Below the pieces are notes generated by a model that ran no database searches, was not told the origin of the DNA, and saw only the letters and a program-made list of their open reading frames with translations. From positions 102,827-166,826 of the forward strand of contig JAFISE010000065.1 of assembly GCA_022560025.1 (NCBI GenBank): 64,000 bases of DNA. Direction: 5' to 3'. This DNA comes from Stagonosporopsis chrysanthemi (taxonomy: Eukaryota; Ascomycota; Dothideomycetes; Pleosporales; Didymellaceae). Below are positions 55,125-64,000 of the stretch, piece after piece; position 1 is the stretch's first letter; the number at the start of each line of letters is the position of its first letter. Made by a program: the position numbers and the translations under genes.

Positions 55125-56180
55125 ATGTCTGAAAGTATGCAAGCTTATATGACGATACCTACCGGCATTGTTCGTAGCAAGTGCAAGGCATTCGAGGCGC
55201 GCATATCAGCACATCAGTATGAGCGGGATTATGTCTATATTTCTCGTGCTGCAGTGCACATGGCCGAACTTATCCACCAAAAGCGGACTTACGCAGCGCG
55301 GCTGCGAGACGCCGAGTATTTTACCCTGTTCAAGTTACCTGCCGACCTTGCCGTCTTCTTACGAGATCACGACAACCTGTACCGTGCCGCAGTGCGAAAC
55401 CGTGCGCTTGCCAGAAAGGCTAGAGCTTCTCCAGGCATAGATGTGATAGAGCAAGTCACTCTTCGCTTCAACAATATCCGAACAGCCTACTACCTGAACT
55501 TGATTGAGACATGTCAGTCCAAGACCGAATCTCAGCGCATGCTGCACGACCCCCTCTTCGCATCCGAGTTCAGCGAGTGCACCCTTTCTCTCCAGAACGA
55601 GATCTTCCTTCAGCTCACCCGCTTGGACCAGCTCAGTCCACTCACAATGAAGGACCCCGAGCTCGAAAACATCGGCCCAGACCACAACATCAACGATTTC
55701 GGGCACGACATGCCCCTCCCATCTCCTTCCACCGTCGCCGACCCCACCAATCCATTCCAGAGCTGCTGCATCTGCCTCTCCCCATGGACATCCACGCACC
55801 TGCCTTTCCGCATCACCATCTGCGCCCATACAGTCGGCAAATCATGCCTAACGCGCTGGCTCAACAGCACCGCCCGCAATGCCAACCTATGTCCATGCTG
55901 CCGTACCGCGCTGTGCGAGCGCCGCGCACGCAGACCCAGAGCCACAGCTACCCCGCCTGCACAAGCCGTCATCGCCCGTCGTCTGAGTGTTGCGGTCAAC
56001 AAGCTGGCCCTCTGCCAGCGGCTCCATGAGGAGCTGTTTGGAGCTGAGGAGGGGGAGGTGTATATCAAGAATGCGGTTGAAGAACTGAACTATAGGTTGT
56101 TTGAGGGAGATGTGGGCTTTTACATGGCTGCCGACTGGGTGCGTAGGAGGTGGGGGGTCAGGAGGGTGAGCTGGCATTGA
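55125..56180 (+). CDS. RING-type zinc finger protein with a substituted ligand
   Basis: A single exon of 351 residues, starting MSESMQAYMTIP (the open frame begins earlier at a TTG). The N-terminal 200 residues are helical without a known domain. A RING-like domain follows: CCICLSPW, then ICAHTVGKSCLTRWL and LCPCCRTALC. In the C-x-H-xx-C-xx-C core, the position after HTV that normally binds zinc is Gly. This Gly variant is, as I recall, common in fungal RING proteins of this type. A C-terminal 70-residue helical tail follows. Ubiquitin ligase activity is possible but unproven. Confidence 0.75.
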   Translation: MSESMQAYMTIPTGIVRSKCKAFEARISAHQYERDYVYISRAAVHMAELIHQKRTYAARLRDAEYFTLFKLPADLAVFLRDHDNLYRAAVRNRALARKARASPGIDVIEQVTLRFNNIRTAYYLNLIETCQSKTESQRMLHDPLFASEFSECTLSLQNEIFLQLTRLDQLSPLTMKDPELENIGPDHNINDFGHDMPLPSPSTVADPTNPFQSCCICLSPWTSTHLPFRITICAHTVGKSCLTRWLNSTARNANLCPCCRTALCERRARRPRATATPPAQAVIARRLSVAVNKLALCQRLHEELFGAEEGEVYIKNAVEELNYRLFEGDVGFYMAADWVRRRWGVRRVSWH

Positions 56181-56628
56181 GGTTTTGTCGGTCTATGAGC
56201 GTGACGTGGTTTTACGACGTGGAAGTGTGGATTAGAAATAGTTGATTAGTTTCATATTGCTAGATCCAGAACACGCTGTGGGATGTGCGGTTCATGGTTT
56301 CATCCATTTTCAAGAAAGACATTCAGTAAAACCGTTGTTTGCGTGCTATCCCAGTGAATTCGATACCATCGCTGGTTTGCCCTAAACGTTTCGCAGCATT
56401 GTGCAATGCGGCCATGTCTGCACCTCACTTACTTGACCGAGGCCCCACTTGCCTACTTCATATAGCAGCACGAGGGGCGCACGGAGGGGTAGCTTCAGGT
56501 ATACGAAGGTCCCCACTTGATGACTCAACTTCAGAATATATACCTCTCACCATTGTCCACTGTACAATAATCCAGTCTGAGCATCTTCAAATTCTCAGCA
56601 ATCGTTTCATCACATCAAGCATAGCACA
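56181..56628. other. intergenic interval
   Basis: 448 bp. Nothing beyond the expected 3' and 5' untranslated sequence is recognised. Confidence 0.4.
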
Positions 56629-57346
56629 ATGTCGCAGCCCGTGACCGAATTCGCGCTCGTGCCCCTCAAGCAGGATGTCAGCCTCGACTCGGGCGAAGGC
56701 AAGACCATCTGGGACGCAACCCTGAAGACGATCGCCAGCCAGAAGGGCTTCAAGCGTCTCGCATGGGGTACCCAGATTGAGCACCCTAATGTTGCCCAGA
56801 TGGCAATCGGTATGTGCCCTCATCACAGTCACACAAACGACCCCGTTAATGAATCACCCAGACTGGGAGTCAATCGAGGGACACCAAACGTTCATCGCAT
56901 CCGATGACTACAGACCCTTCCTGGACCGCTTGAAGCCCATCATGAGCGACTCACCAAACATCTTCCATGTCGCCTTTCCCTCCTCTCCAAACTCAGGAAA
57001 CAATCCCTTTGATGCGCCAGTGACCGAGTGCTTATCGCTTTACTTCGACACCTCATACGACTCAGCCACATACGAGAAGTCCTTCTCCGTTTTCTCCAGC
57101 GAAGCAACCAAGATACCGGGCTCCGAGGTTACAGGGCTGATTGGCGGATGGGGCATTGAGACGCACAAGCTCGATGGTGAGGACGAGGAGAAGAAGCTCT
57201 TCGGGGTCTTTATTGGGTGGCCCAGTGTTGAGGCGCATATGGAGTTCAGAAAGAAGGAGGAGTTCCCGAAGGCAGCGGTTTTCTTGACGGAGGGCGTTAG
57301 TGGAGCTAAGATGCATCACGTTGCCTTTAAGAGGTATGCGGGCTGA
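56629..57346 (+). CDS. ABM/dimeric alpha-beta barrel domain protein
   Basis: Exons 56629-56809 and 56862-57346 (52-bp intron, GTATGT...CAG) give 221 residues. The sequence shows two ferredoxin-like halves: VTEFALVPLKQ...GFKRLAWGTQIEHPN...DWESIEGHQTF, and CLSLYFDTSYDS...GLIGGWGIETHKLDG...VFIGWPSVEAHMEF. This is the tandem stress-responsive, antibiotic-biosynthesis-monooxygenase-like fold common in fungi. No catalytic role is assigned. Confidence 0.78.
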
Positions 57347-58514
57347 GAGACACGAACACATAATAGAAGGTAGGTACATCTATAGAACACTGCCCTCCTG
57401 CGTATCAAGATGTGCAACCAGACGACTGATCTCCAGGCCAAGATCGGCGAACCCTGTGCGACTGACGGGCCCTGTCGATCTGCTAGAAGCTTATCAATTC
57501 ATCACGGCAGACATTGTGTACAATCTCGCGTGGAAATAACGTCGAATTTGGCCTCCGCGGATGGTAAAGTTGCGGTGACAAGTGACAGATACCCGTGCCG
57601 CTGTGGAAACAACAACAGGGATCCTTTACAGAAATCCCGGCACATCGCGCTCGAGCGCCGAGCTAGAAGCTCTGTCGACTCTCAGAGAGATGAGCAGGAG
57701 TTGAGGTTCAAGGCCGGCCGTCTCAGTCAGAAATAAGCGAACAACGTACTGCGCCTGTAACACAGTCAGCGTGAAGAGGCGACCATTTGAGGGACAGTAT
57801 GTGTAGGACGAAAGGTGATCCAGCTGACAGTGACATGTCAACTGTATTTCTGTGTCGTCCATACTAGTCAACAACCCGAAGAGTTGCGCGCCTTACAAAA
57901 TGGAGCTTCCCCGCAAACCTCGATAAGGTACCTCGGCGCGCGGGGTTCTTCCCTGCACAGCATCGCATCCTCCCAACCAAGATACCAACTTTCACCTCTC
58001 CGGTTGCAGTATTTCTACCGGCGAGACCAAGCTGCTTTGGCCCAAACCAATACACCTGCACGCCAGCGCCAGTGCACCTCTTAGTGTATCTCACAGCGCC
58101 CACCGCCTCGTCCAACCAGACGCCGACTCGGCTCCGCATAGACAAATTTAGGGCTCCAGGGCGCCGAGGCTTCCGCAACGTGACGTACTCTGTGCTCATG
58201 CTTCTGTACTTTCAGCACGCACGGGCTGCCCACGAGGCGCGCCCGCGCTTGTGCAGAGTCCAGATGAGTGATCCTTCGGAGGCTTAGACCGGCCGTGGGC
58301 GCGCCGTCGCTTATGGCTGACGGGAAATCCAATAACGGGACAGCGGGACGATGAAGGGACGTATAAGAGAACGGCCCCGTAGCAAGAGGTCAGGATACCT
58401 TGCTCGTGTGTGCGAAATTTGTGCCGACGTCGGGATTTTAAGATCGTAGTGTTAAAGAGCCGGTGCCGCCGCATTGAAGATCGAGGAACCAGTCTTCCCC
58501 TATTCATCGTAGAC
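57347..58514. other. gene-free interval upstream of carboxylesterase
   Basis: 1.17 kb with short ORFs only. A TATAAGAGA box lies at 58362-58370, about 150 bp before the esterase ATG, and is a plausible core promoter element. Confidence 0.45.
58362..58370 (+). promoter_or_regulatory. candidate TATA box
   Basis: TATAAGAGA sits about 150 bp upstream of the carboxylesterase start codon, in a region with few other AT-rich hexamers. Confidence 0.4.
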
Positions 58515-60286
58515 ATGCTGAAGCTGTTCACTGCGGCTGCCCTGCTGGGTACCGCGTTCGCGCAGAACTCGTCGACCCTTCCGACTGTGGATTTGGGATA
58601 TGAGATTTACCAGGCCGCCAATTTCAACGTAGGTGTTGTGTGCTGTGGAATCAGAAATCATGCTAATCGATACATACAGAGCTCTGGCGGTTTCTACAAC
58701 TTCTCGAACATCAGATATGCGGCACCACCGGTCGGCGACCTGAGATTCGCGCCCCCTCAGGCACCTGCGGAGAACAGGTCATCCATCAACACGGGCAGCC
58801 TCAACAGAATCTGCCCTCAAGCCGGCCCAGCGTGGTCAGCACAGGCCGCGCAGTTTCTGACCAGCGTCGTCCTTGGTGTTCCTTACAACACGAGCACCAA
58901 CTATGTGCCGCCTGGCGCAAACTCGAGCAGCCTTGTCCCAGCAGCGGACCCTCGCGAGGATGAAGACTGTCTATTCTTGGACGTCTCTGTTCCCCAGGAC
59001 GTCTTGGCCAAGGCAGGAAAAGGATACGGCGCTCCCGTGCTTGTTTGGATATACGGTGGTGGTTACACGGGTATGCCTTTGTCCTACCTATTGGTGCAAA
59101 AGCAATAAGTGCTGACGGAACCGCAGGTGGTAACAAGAACTACAACCCAGCTGGCCTTATTGCAGCTTCTGGCAACGCTACCAACGGCGATGTGATTTAT
59201 GTCTCTTTCAACTACCGCCTCGGTGCGTTCGGGTGGCAGGCAGGGCCATCGTTCCAGGCCGAGGGCGGAACAGCAAACATCGCCCTTTACGACCAGCGCT
59301 TCGCCCTTGAGTGGGTTCAGAAGTACATCCATCTGTTCGGCGGCGACAAGAACCGTGTTACAGTCTTCGGCGAATCTGCTGGTGGTGGCAGTATTATGCA
59401 CCAGATTACCGCGTACGGTGGTCTTAAGGGCAAGGCACCTTTCCAGCAGGCCATCCCGCAGAGTCCTGGCTGGCAGCCAGTGCAATCGAATGTCCAGCTG
59501 GAGGACACGTACCGCAAATTCCTAAACTTGACAAACACCACATCGCTCGCCGAACTCCGCGCTCTGCCGTACGAGGCTCTTCGACGTGCCAACGTACAGC
59601 AGGTCGCCTATGACACAGCCTGGGGCCAGTATGGTTACGGACCTTCCGTCGATGGCAGCTTTGTTCCTCAGCAACCCGGACAGCTGCTTGCCCAGGGACG
59701 ATTCGACAAAGACGTCAAAGTCATGGTCGGTCACAACGCCAACGAAGGACCACTGTTCACGGCTCCTTCTATCCAGTCGGACGCCGCGCTCCGCAGGCAG
59801 CTGAACACCGCGTACCCGCACATGCCCAACTCGTCCGTCGAGTACATCACCGACGTCCTCTACCCATCCGTCTTCGACGGCTCCCAACCCTACACCACGC
59901 AGTACCAACGTGCCTCCCTCATCATCGCCGAGGGCGTCTTCACCTGCAACACATACTACCTGTCGAAAGCCTACAAAAACGAGACGTACTCGTACCTCTT
60001 CGCCGTTCCCCCTGCCTTCCACGGCTTCGACATCGCATACACCTATTTCACCGGCGGCGCGACCAGTCTTGCCGGCGTCGCAAACCGCACCGTGGCGATT
60101 GCGCTGCAGGAGTTCATTACGAGTTTCGCCGAGGAGGGTGTGCCTGAGGCCCCCGGCGTGCCCAAGTTCGACATGTACGGCGAGAACGCGAGCGTGTTGA
60201 GGCTTAACATCACAGGGATTGATGAGATTCGCGACTCAAATGCGAACAAGCGCTGTGACTGGTGGCAGCTGGCTTTGGTTTCGTAG
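58515..60286 (+). CDS. secreted type-B carboxylesterase / lipase
   Basis: Exons 58515-58628, 58680-59070 and 59127-60286, with introns of 51 bp (GTAGGT) and 56 bp (GTATGC), give 554 residues. The signal peptide is MLKLFTAAALLGTAFA. The family phrases are NIRYAAPPVGDLRFAPP, EDCLFLDV and VLVWIYGGGYTGG (oxyanion hole). The nucleophile elbow is GESAGG with Ser near residue 252. A Glu or Asp in the VGHNANEGPLF region and a His in the AFHGFDIAY segment complete the usual triad. Many Asn-X-Ser/Thr sites suit secretion. The substrate is unknown. Confidence 0.93.
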
Positions 60287-60799
60287 ATGGGAGCGGATCA
60301 GGGCAGTGTTAGTGTGTGATCATAGATGTCTAATGTAATGCGTGTATGACCTTAAAATTGACTTTGGTGTTCTCTGCAGTGGCTTTCACAGGTTGCAGGA
60401 GAGGAAGGGAGTGTACGCTGTAGCCAGGACCTTTCAAGGAGCTTGGGCCCACTGGACCCAAAGCTCCAAGAGCTCTCGCGATCACAACACCCATCTTTCT
60501 CTTTCCAAAGCATGTGCCAGTTCGATGTCGCGATCCAGATCCAATATTTCTCCACCCCAGCTCCCATGCTAACCTAAAACGCGCCAGTTGTGGCGGGCGC
60601 GGATGCCGCAGAGGCAAGGACACAAGCTATGCATCATGGCGACGTCATACCACATAGCTCCCCCCAGCGCGCTGCATATAAGCTCTCAGCCGCACATTTC
60701 ACAATACCCCATCACACCACGCTCCCATCTGCAATTGCCATTGACAAGCTCAATTTCACGACTTCTCCCGTCACTTAATCAACAACCACACCACACATC
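60287..60799. promoter_or_regulatory. upstream region of the LEA-like gene
   Basis: 513 bp. GCATATAAGC with TATAAG at 60677-60682 lies about 120 bp before the ATG at 60800. No further element is assigned. Confidence 0.4.
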
Positions 60800-61216
60800 A
60801 CCATGTTCCGCTCCCAGATCGCCCGCCAGGCCCGCCTGTTCTCCACCACCCCCATCGCCCGCAAGAGCCCTGTGGAGACCATCAAGGACGCCGCCAAGGC
60901 GGTCGACAGGACGATTTCCGGAGCTGCCGTGAAGGGCATCGAGAAGGGCGGTACGTAGCACCTTTTCCGCTGCACACCCATCACCTGACTTTCTCCACAT
61001 CCACATCCCTTCACTATTGTACTGGTAAACATGTACTGATAGCAAGCAGAGCAAGCCGCCGAAGCCATCAAGGAAGCAACCCCCAACACCACCTCGGAAG
61101 CCAAGGGCCAGGCCAACGAGGCGCTGGGCGCCGCCAAGGGCAAGGCCGCCGAGCTGCAGGGCGAGGCGAGCAAGAAGGCGGGCGAGGTCGAGGGCGAGAT
61201 CAACAGGAAGTTGTAA
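60800..61216 (+). CDS. small LEA-like protein with mitochondrial presequence
   Basis: Exons 60800-60950 and 61050-61216 (99-bp intron, GTACGT, ACTGAT, CAG) give 105 residues. Residues 1-19 (MFRSQIARQARLFSTTPIA) look like a mitochondrial targeting peptide, with a plausible R-x-x-S cleavage region. The rest is a run of Ala/Lys/Glu amphipathic helices (ETIKDAAKAVDRTI, then EALGAAKGKAAELQGEASKK) similar in style to group-3 LEA and stress-protective proteins. The gene is short and would be missed by length filters. The function is inferred from composition only. Confidence 0.75.
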
Positions 61217-62211
61217 GCCCCGGTGCGGCCACTACCGCTGTCGTTGCTGCTTTGACGGCACAAGCTTGCGACGTTGATGAGTCTGCCATGACGACGAAAA
61301 AAGAGGAGGATGCGGCATTATGAGAAGCGAGAAGCATGATGATACCTTGGGCGCTGGTGTTGACGGCCCTTGTACGACTAGCTATTTTTTGCCACGTGCA
61401 GGCACTGCTACGGCATTACGAATTTCAGACAAACTTTTTTCCTACCTTGACTCATGTACCTCTTCACACCCACCCTACTGTCTATGTGTGTGTCTCTCTC
61501 CCTCTCTCCAAGCCACACATTCCAACCCTTCCCCGGCTCTCAAGTCAAGTTCTCCAGCTCCCCAGCTCCCCAGCTCTCCAGCTCGACGCTGTGTGCGTTG
61601 CACTCCCCGCACTGTCCCCTCACATGCCCTCGTCTCACAACACAGCAAAGCACAGCACAGCACAAGACAGGGTAGGATAGGATAGGGTAGGTGGTTGATA
61701 GATTACTCCACACTGCAAACTCCCTGCATACACGCTCTAAACACACACAAATACATCCATCCTACATACATAAATACAAAATATATCCATCCTACATACA
61801 TAAATACAAAACACATCCTGCCGTCCGCCATGCAAAAGCCGGCACGCTGGCTCGCTCACGGCGGATGGATGCTACGCAATCTGGTGCTACAGTATACAAA
61901 GGCAGTTGACCCTGCTTTGGTTTGGTTTGGTTTGGTTTATTTTACTGCAGTCCAGTCCAGTCCAGTCCACTCCTTTCACTCCTTTCACTTCGCTTCTTCC
62001 GGTCCCCAACCCAATCCCCAACCCAAACCCCCGAATCCAAAACCTCCCATATTCTCCCTCTGCTCCCTCCTTTCAGCCACTGTAATATCCAATCTGCAAT
62101 CTGCAATCTCCCACTAACACAGACACACTACCCACACACCACCTACATCCCACCCACCCCACCACCTCCTTCTCCTTCTCCATCCCTCCCACAATCCCCA
62201 CACCTCTTCCC
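61217..62211. repeat. convergent intergenic interval with several simple repeats
   Basis: About 1 kb between convergent genes. It holds GATAG-type repeats (about 61672-61690), a 33-35-bp unit CATCCTACATACATAAATAC repeated about twice (61757-61815), a GGTTT tract (61918-61938), a CAGTC tract (61947-61970) and duplicated CACTCCTTT (61967-61990). No gene is seen. Confidence 0.75.
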
Positions 62212-63894
62212 TCACGCAACAGCAGTACTCCTAACCCCACGCTCGAGCAACGCCCTCCTCAGCGCCTGCGCCACCTCCCTGCGCGAGCGGGCCGTCTTCC
62301 TCAGCTCCTCGATAGAGTCATCGACCATATCGCTCAGGCGGGCGAGATCATTCGCACCACCACCACCACCGCCGCCATTGCTGTTGCTTCCCGCGGTCTC
62401 CTGGGCGTCGTAGAAGAGGCCGTAGCCTCTGCTGGGCGTCGAGTCGGGGACCTCGGGCGTCAGGGCGCGGCGGCCGAGCTCGGTGAGGGACAGCTTGGAG
62501 CGGGTTGGGGGCGTGGCGAAGGGGGTGTCTGCGATGGAGCGGCGGAGGTCGGTGCGGGAGCGGCGGGGGGTGGTGGTGCCGGCGGTGGCGGCGTTGTTGG
62601 GGGGAGCGGGTGAGGAGGAGGAAGAGGGGTCGCGGAGGCCGGATTTGCGCAGCTGGCTCTCGAGAAGGGCAATGTCGTTGTTGCGGCGCTCGGCGAGGGC
62701 GGTGAGCTTCATGATTGTTTTCTTGACGGCGTCCATGCTCGGGACGGCGGCCGTGTTGCCGGCGGTTGCGTTGTGGGAGGTTATGCGGGAGCGCAGCAGG
62801 ATGACGGCTTCTTCGGCCTGGGAGAGGAGGGTGAGGAGCTTGGCGTAGTCGGCGCGGAGGGCCTTTTGGGTGTCGGCGAACTCCTTGGGCAGAGCGGCTT
62901 TGCGGCTCGATTCGACCTTCTCTGGGTCCTTGCGGTTGATGATCTGGCGGCGGATGTCGTTGATGCGGGTCATGAGCTTGGCCTTCTCCAGAATCAGGCG
63001 GCGAAGCTGAACGAGCTTGTCGTGGACATCTTGGATGCGGCCAGCGTCAAGCTCCTTGAACAGCTGCTCTTCCAAGTCCTTGAGAGCAGAGATTTCGCTC
63101 AGAGCAAACTGTTCGAACCATGCGCCTTCCTTCCCGTCGGCCTCAACGTCTTCCAAGGTCTGTCTATCGACCCGGTGGTTGGCTTGGGGCTGCTTGTGAT
63201 ATTCAGTGAACGATTTGATGGATCGAGCGTTCCACCCCAAAGCGTCGACCATGCCATTGATGTCTTTGTAGATCGCCTCAATCTGCGCTGCGTGGCCAGT
63301 CTTTGAGGAGTTTCCTGCGTACTTTTGGTGGGCGACAAACTCGTCGAGGGTTCGACTGGGCTCGATGTCCTGAGCCAGCTGTGCACGAATGCGCTCGTCT
63401 TCTTGGTCCTCGAGGTCAGAGACTTGCGGCTGTGGTGTGGGTGGCTTCGATTGCTGGAATGATGCGCTCAGAGAGCTGCCCGGTGCTGAAGGTTCTCTCC
63501 GTGTTGTGGGACGATGGCTAGACGCTGACGACGATCGAAGCGGGCTTGGCGAGCGAGGATTTGGCTGTGCTCGCGGAGGCTGAAAGCTGGGCTGCGCAGG
63601 TTTTGTCTGCTGACCGAAGGAGAACGGCGCGTTCTGTGGCGACTGCTTAAAGAGCGGTTGAGACTTTGTTGCTTGAGTCGTGGCGCCGAACAACGGAGTA
63701 GGTGTTGCCTGTCCGACAGAAGGCCTGGCGCCGAACAGAGGTGTTGGTGTTTGTGACGTGGTGACTGGGGGGGCTGGTGCAGGCGAAAATTGCTGCTGTG
63801 GCTTGCCTTTTCCTTCCGGCCGCTGCAAGACGTACTTGCCGAGTGTTGCTGGTGGTGGCCGGTCGTCTTCCTCTTCTTCCTCTTCCTCTTCCTC

Positions 63895-63928
<34 letters not shown>

Positions 63929-64000
63929 TCCTCCCCCCCCCCCCCTCCCCCCCTCCCCCCCTCCCCCCTCCCCCCTTCCCCCCCCCCCTCTTTCTCCTCT
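62212..64000 (-). CDS. Nup159-like nucleoporin, C-terminal part only
   Basis: The frame is open from the stop at 62212 to at least about 63920 and continues off the right edge, so the N-terminus is missing. Visible from the edge inwards are an acidic Glu run, FG-type motifs (TPLFGARP, TPLFGATT, FSFGQQ), a Ser/Pro linker and then a long coiled-coil region. The latter includes AAQIEAIYKDINGMVDALGWNARSIKSFTEYH and LEEQLFKELDAGRIQDVHDKLVQLRRLI. This order matches the C-terminal half of fungal Nup159, which assembles with Nup82-Nsp1 on the cytoplasmic face of the pore. The N-terminal beta-propeller would lie outside. Confidence 0.75.
63880..64000. repeat. CTC repeat passing into C-rich low-complexity tract
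   Basis: A clean (CTC)n run, read as Glu codons on the minus strand, gives way to irregular runs of C broken by single T. In the Nup159 frame this would become Gly/Glu/Arg. It may be real or a sequencing or assembly artefact. Confidence 0.7.

Overview
The window is eukaryotic nuclear DNA from a filamentous ascomycete (Pezizomycotina; a Dothideomycete is my best guess, but that is inference). Supporting signs are about 30 densely packed genes, mostly with 0-3 short introns (about 43-108 bp) carrying GTRNGT-like donors, CTAAC/CTGAC branch sites and YAG acceptors. Other signs are fungal-specific families (7-TM rhodopsin-like integral membrane protein, GPI-anchored Ser/Thr-rich wall proteins, amadoriase, ABM-domain protein) and a cofactor-independent phosphoglycerate mutase. 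I see no CRISPR array, prokaryotic operon, rRNA, convincing tRNA or intact transposon.

Layout. 1-16.6 kb: a 5'-truncated CorA-like transporter (+); a repeat-bearing gene-poor gap; POL2, the DNA polymerase epsilon catalytic subunit (-), divergent from MED11 (+); a homocysteine S-methyltransferase (-); and a divergent pair of GPI-anchored surface proteins. 16.6-24.1 kb: sparse, with a 7-TM rhodopsin-like protein, a secreted alpha/beta hydrolase and an ELYS-domain nucleoporin-type protein, all (-). 24.5-32.3 kb: an MTM1/SLC25A39-type mitochondrial carrier (-) divergent from an FBXO9/Hrt3-like F-box protein (+), then a mitochondrial transcription factor B homologue (-) divergent from an amadoriase (+).

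32.5-35.6 kb holds two neighbouring genes of a helical family I do not recognise. They contain three copies of one module, and one copy is interrupted by an in-frame TAG. 36.0-47.2 kb: a Myb/HTH-like protein, RPL12, a Dhr2/DHX33-type DEAH helicase, an S33 peptidase, a Kel3/KLHDC4-type Kelch protein and a salicylate-hydroxylase-type monooxygenase. 48.1-64.0 kb: a C15 pyroglutamyl peptidase, MED9, phosphoglycerate mutase, a CaM-kinase, a variant RING protein, an ABM-domain protein, a type-B carboxylesterase, a small LEA-like mitochondrial protein and the C-terminal part of a Nup159-like nucleoporin running off the right edge next to a C-rich low-complexity tract.

Most genes are unrelated housekeeping functions (replication, Mediator, ribosome biogenesis, nuclear pore, mitochondria, glycolysis); I see no biosynthetic cluster. 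The least ordinary items are the module family with its in-frame stop, two GC-AG introns with identical GCAAGT donors, and the repeat-rich divergent GPI pair. Exon structures are my own splice predictions, checked for reading phase but not against transcripts.
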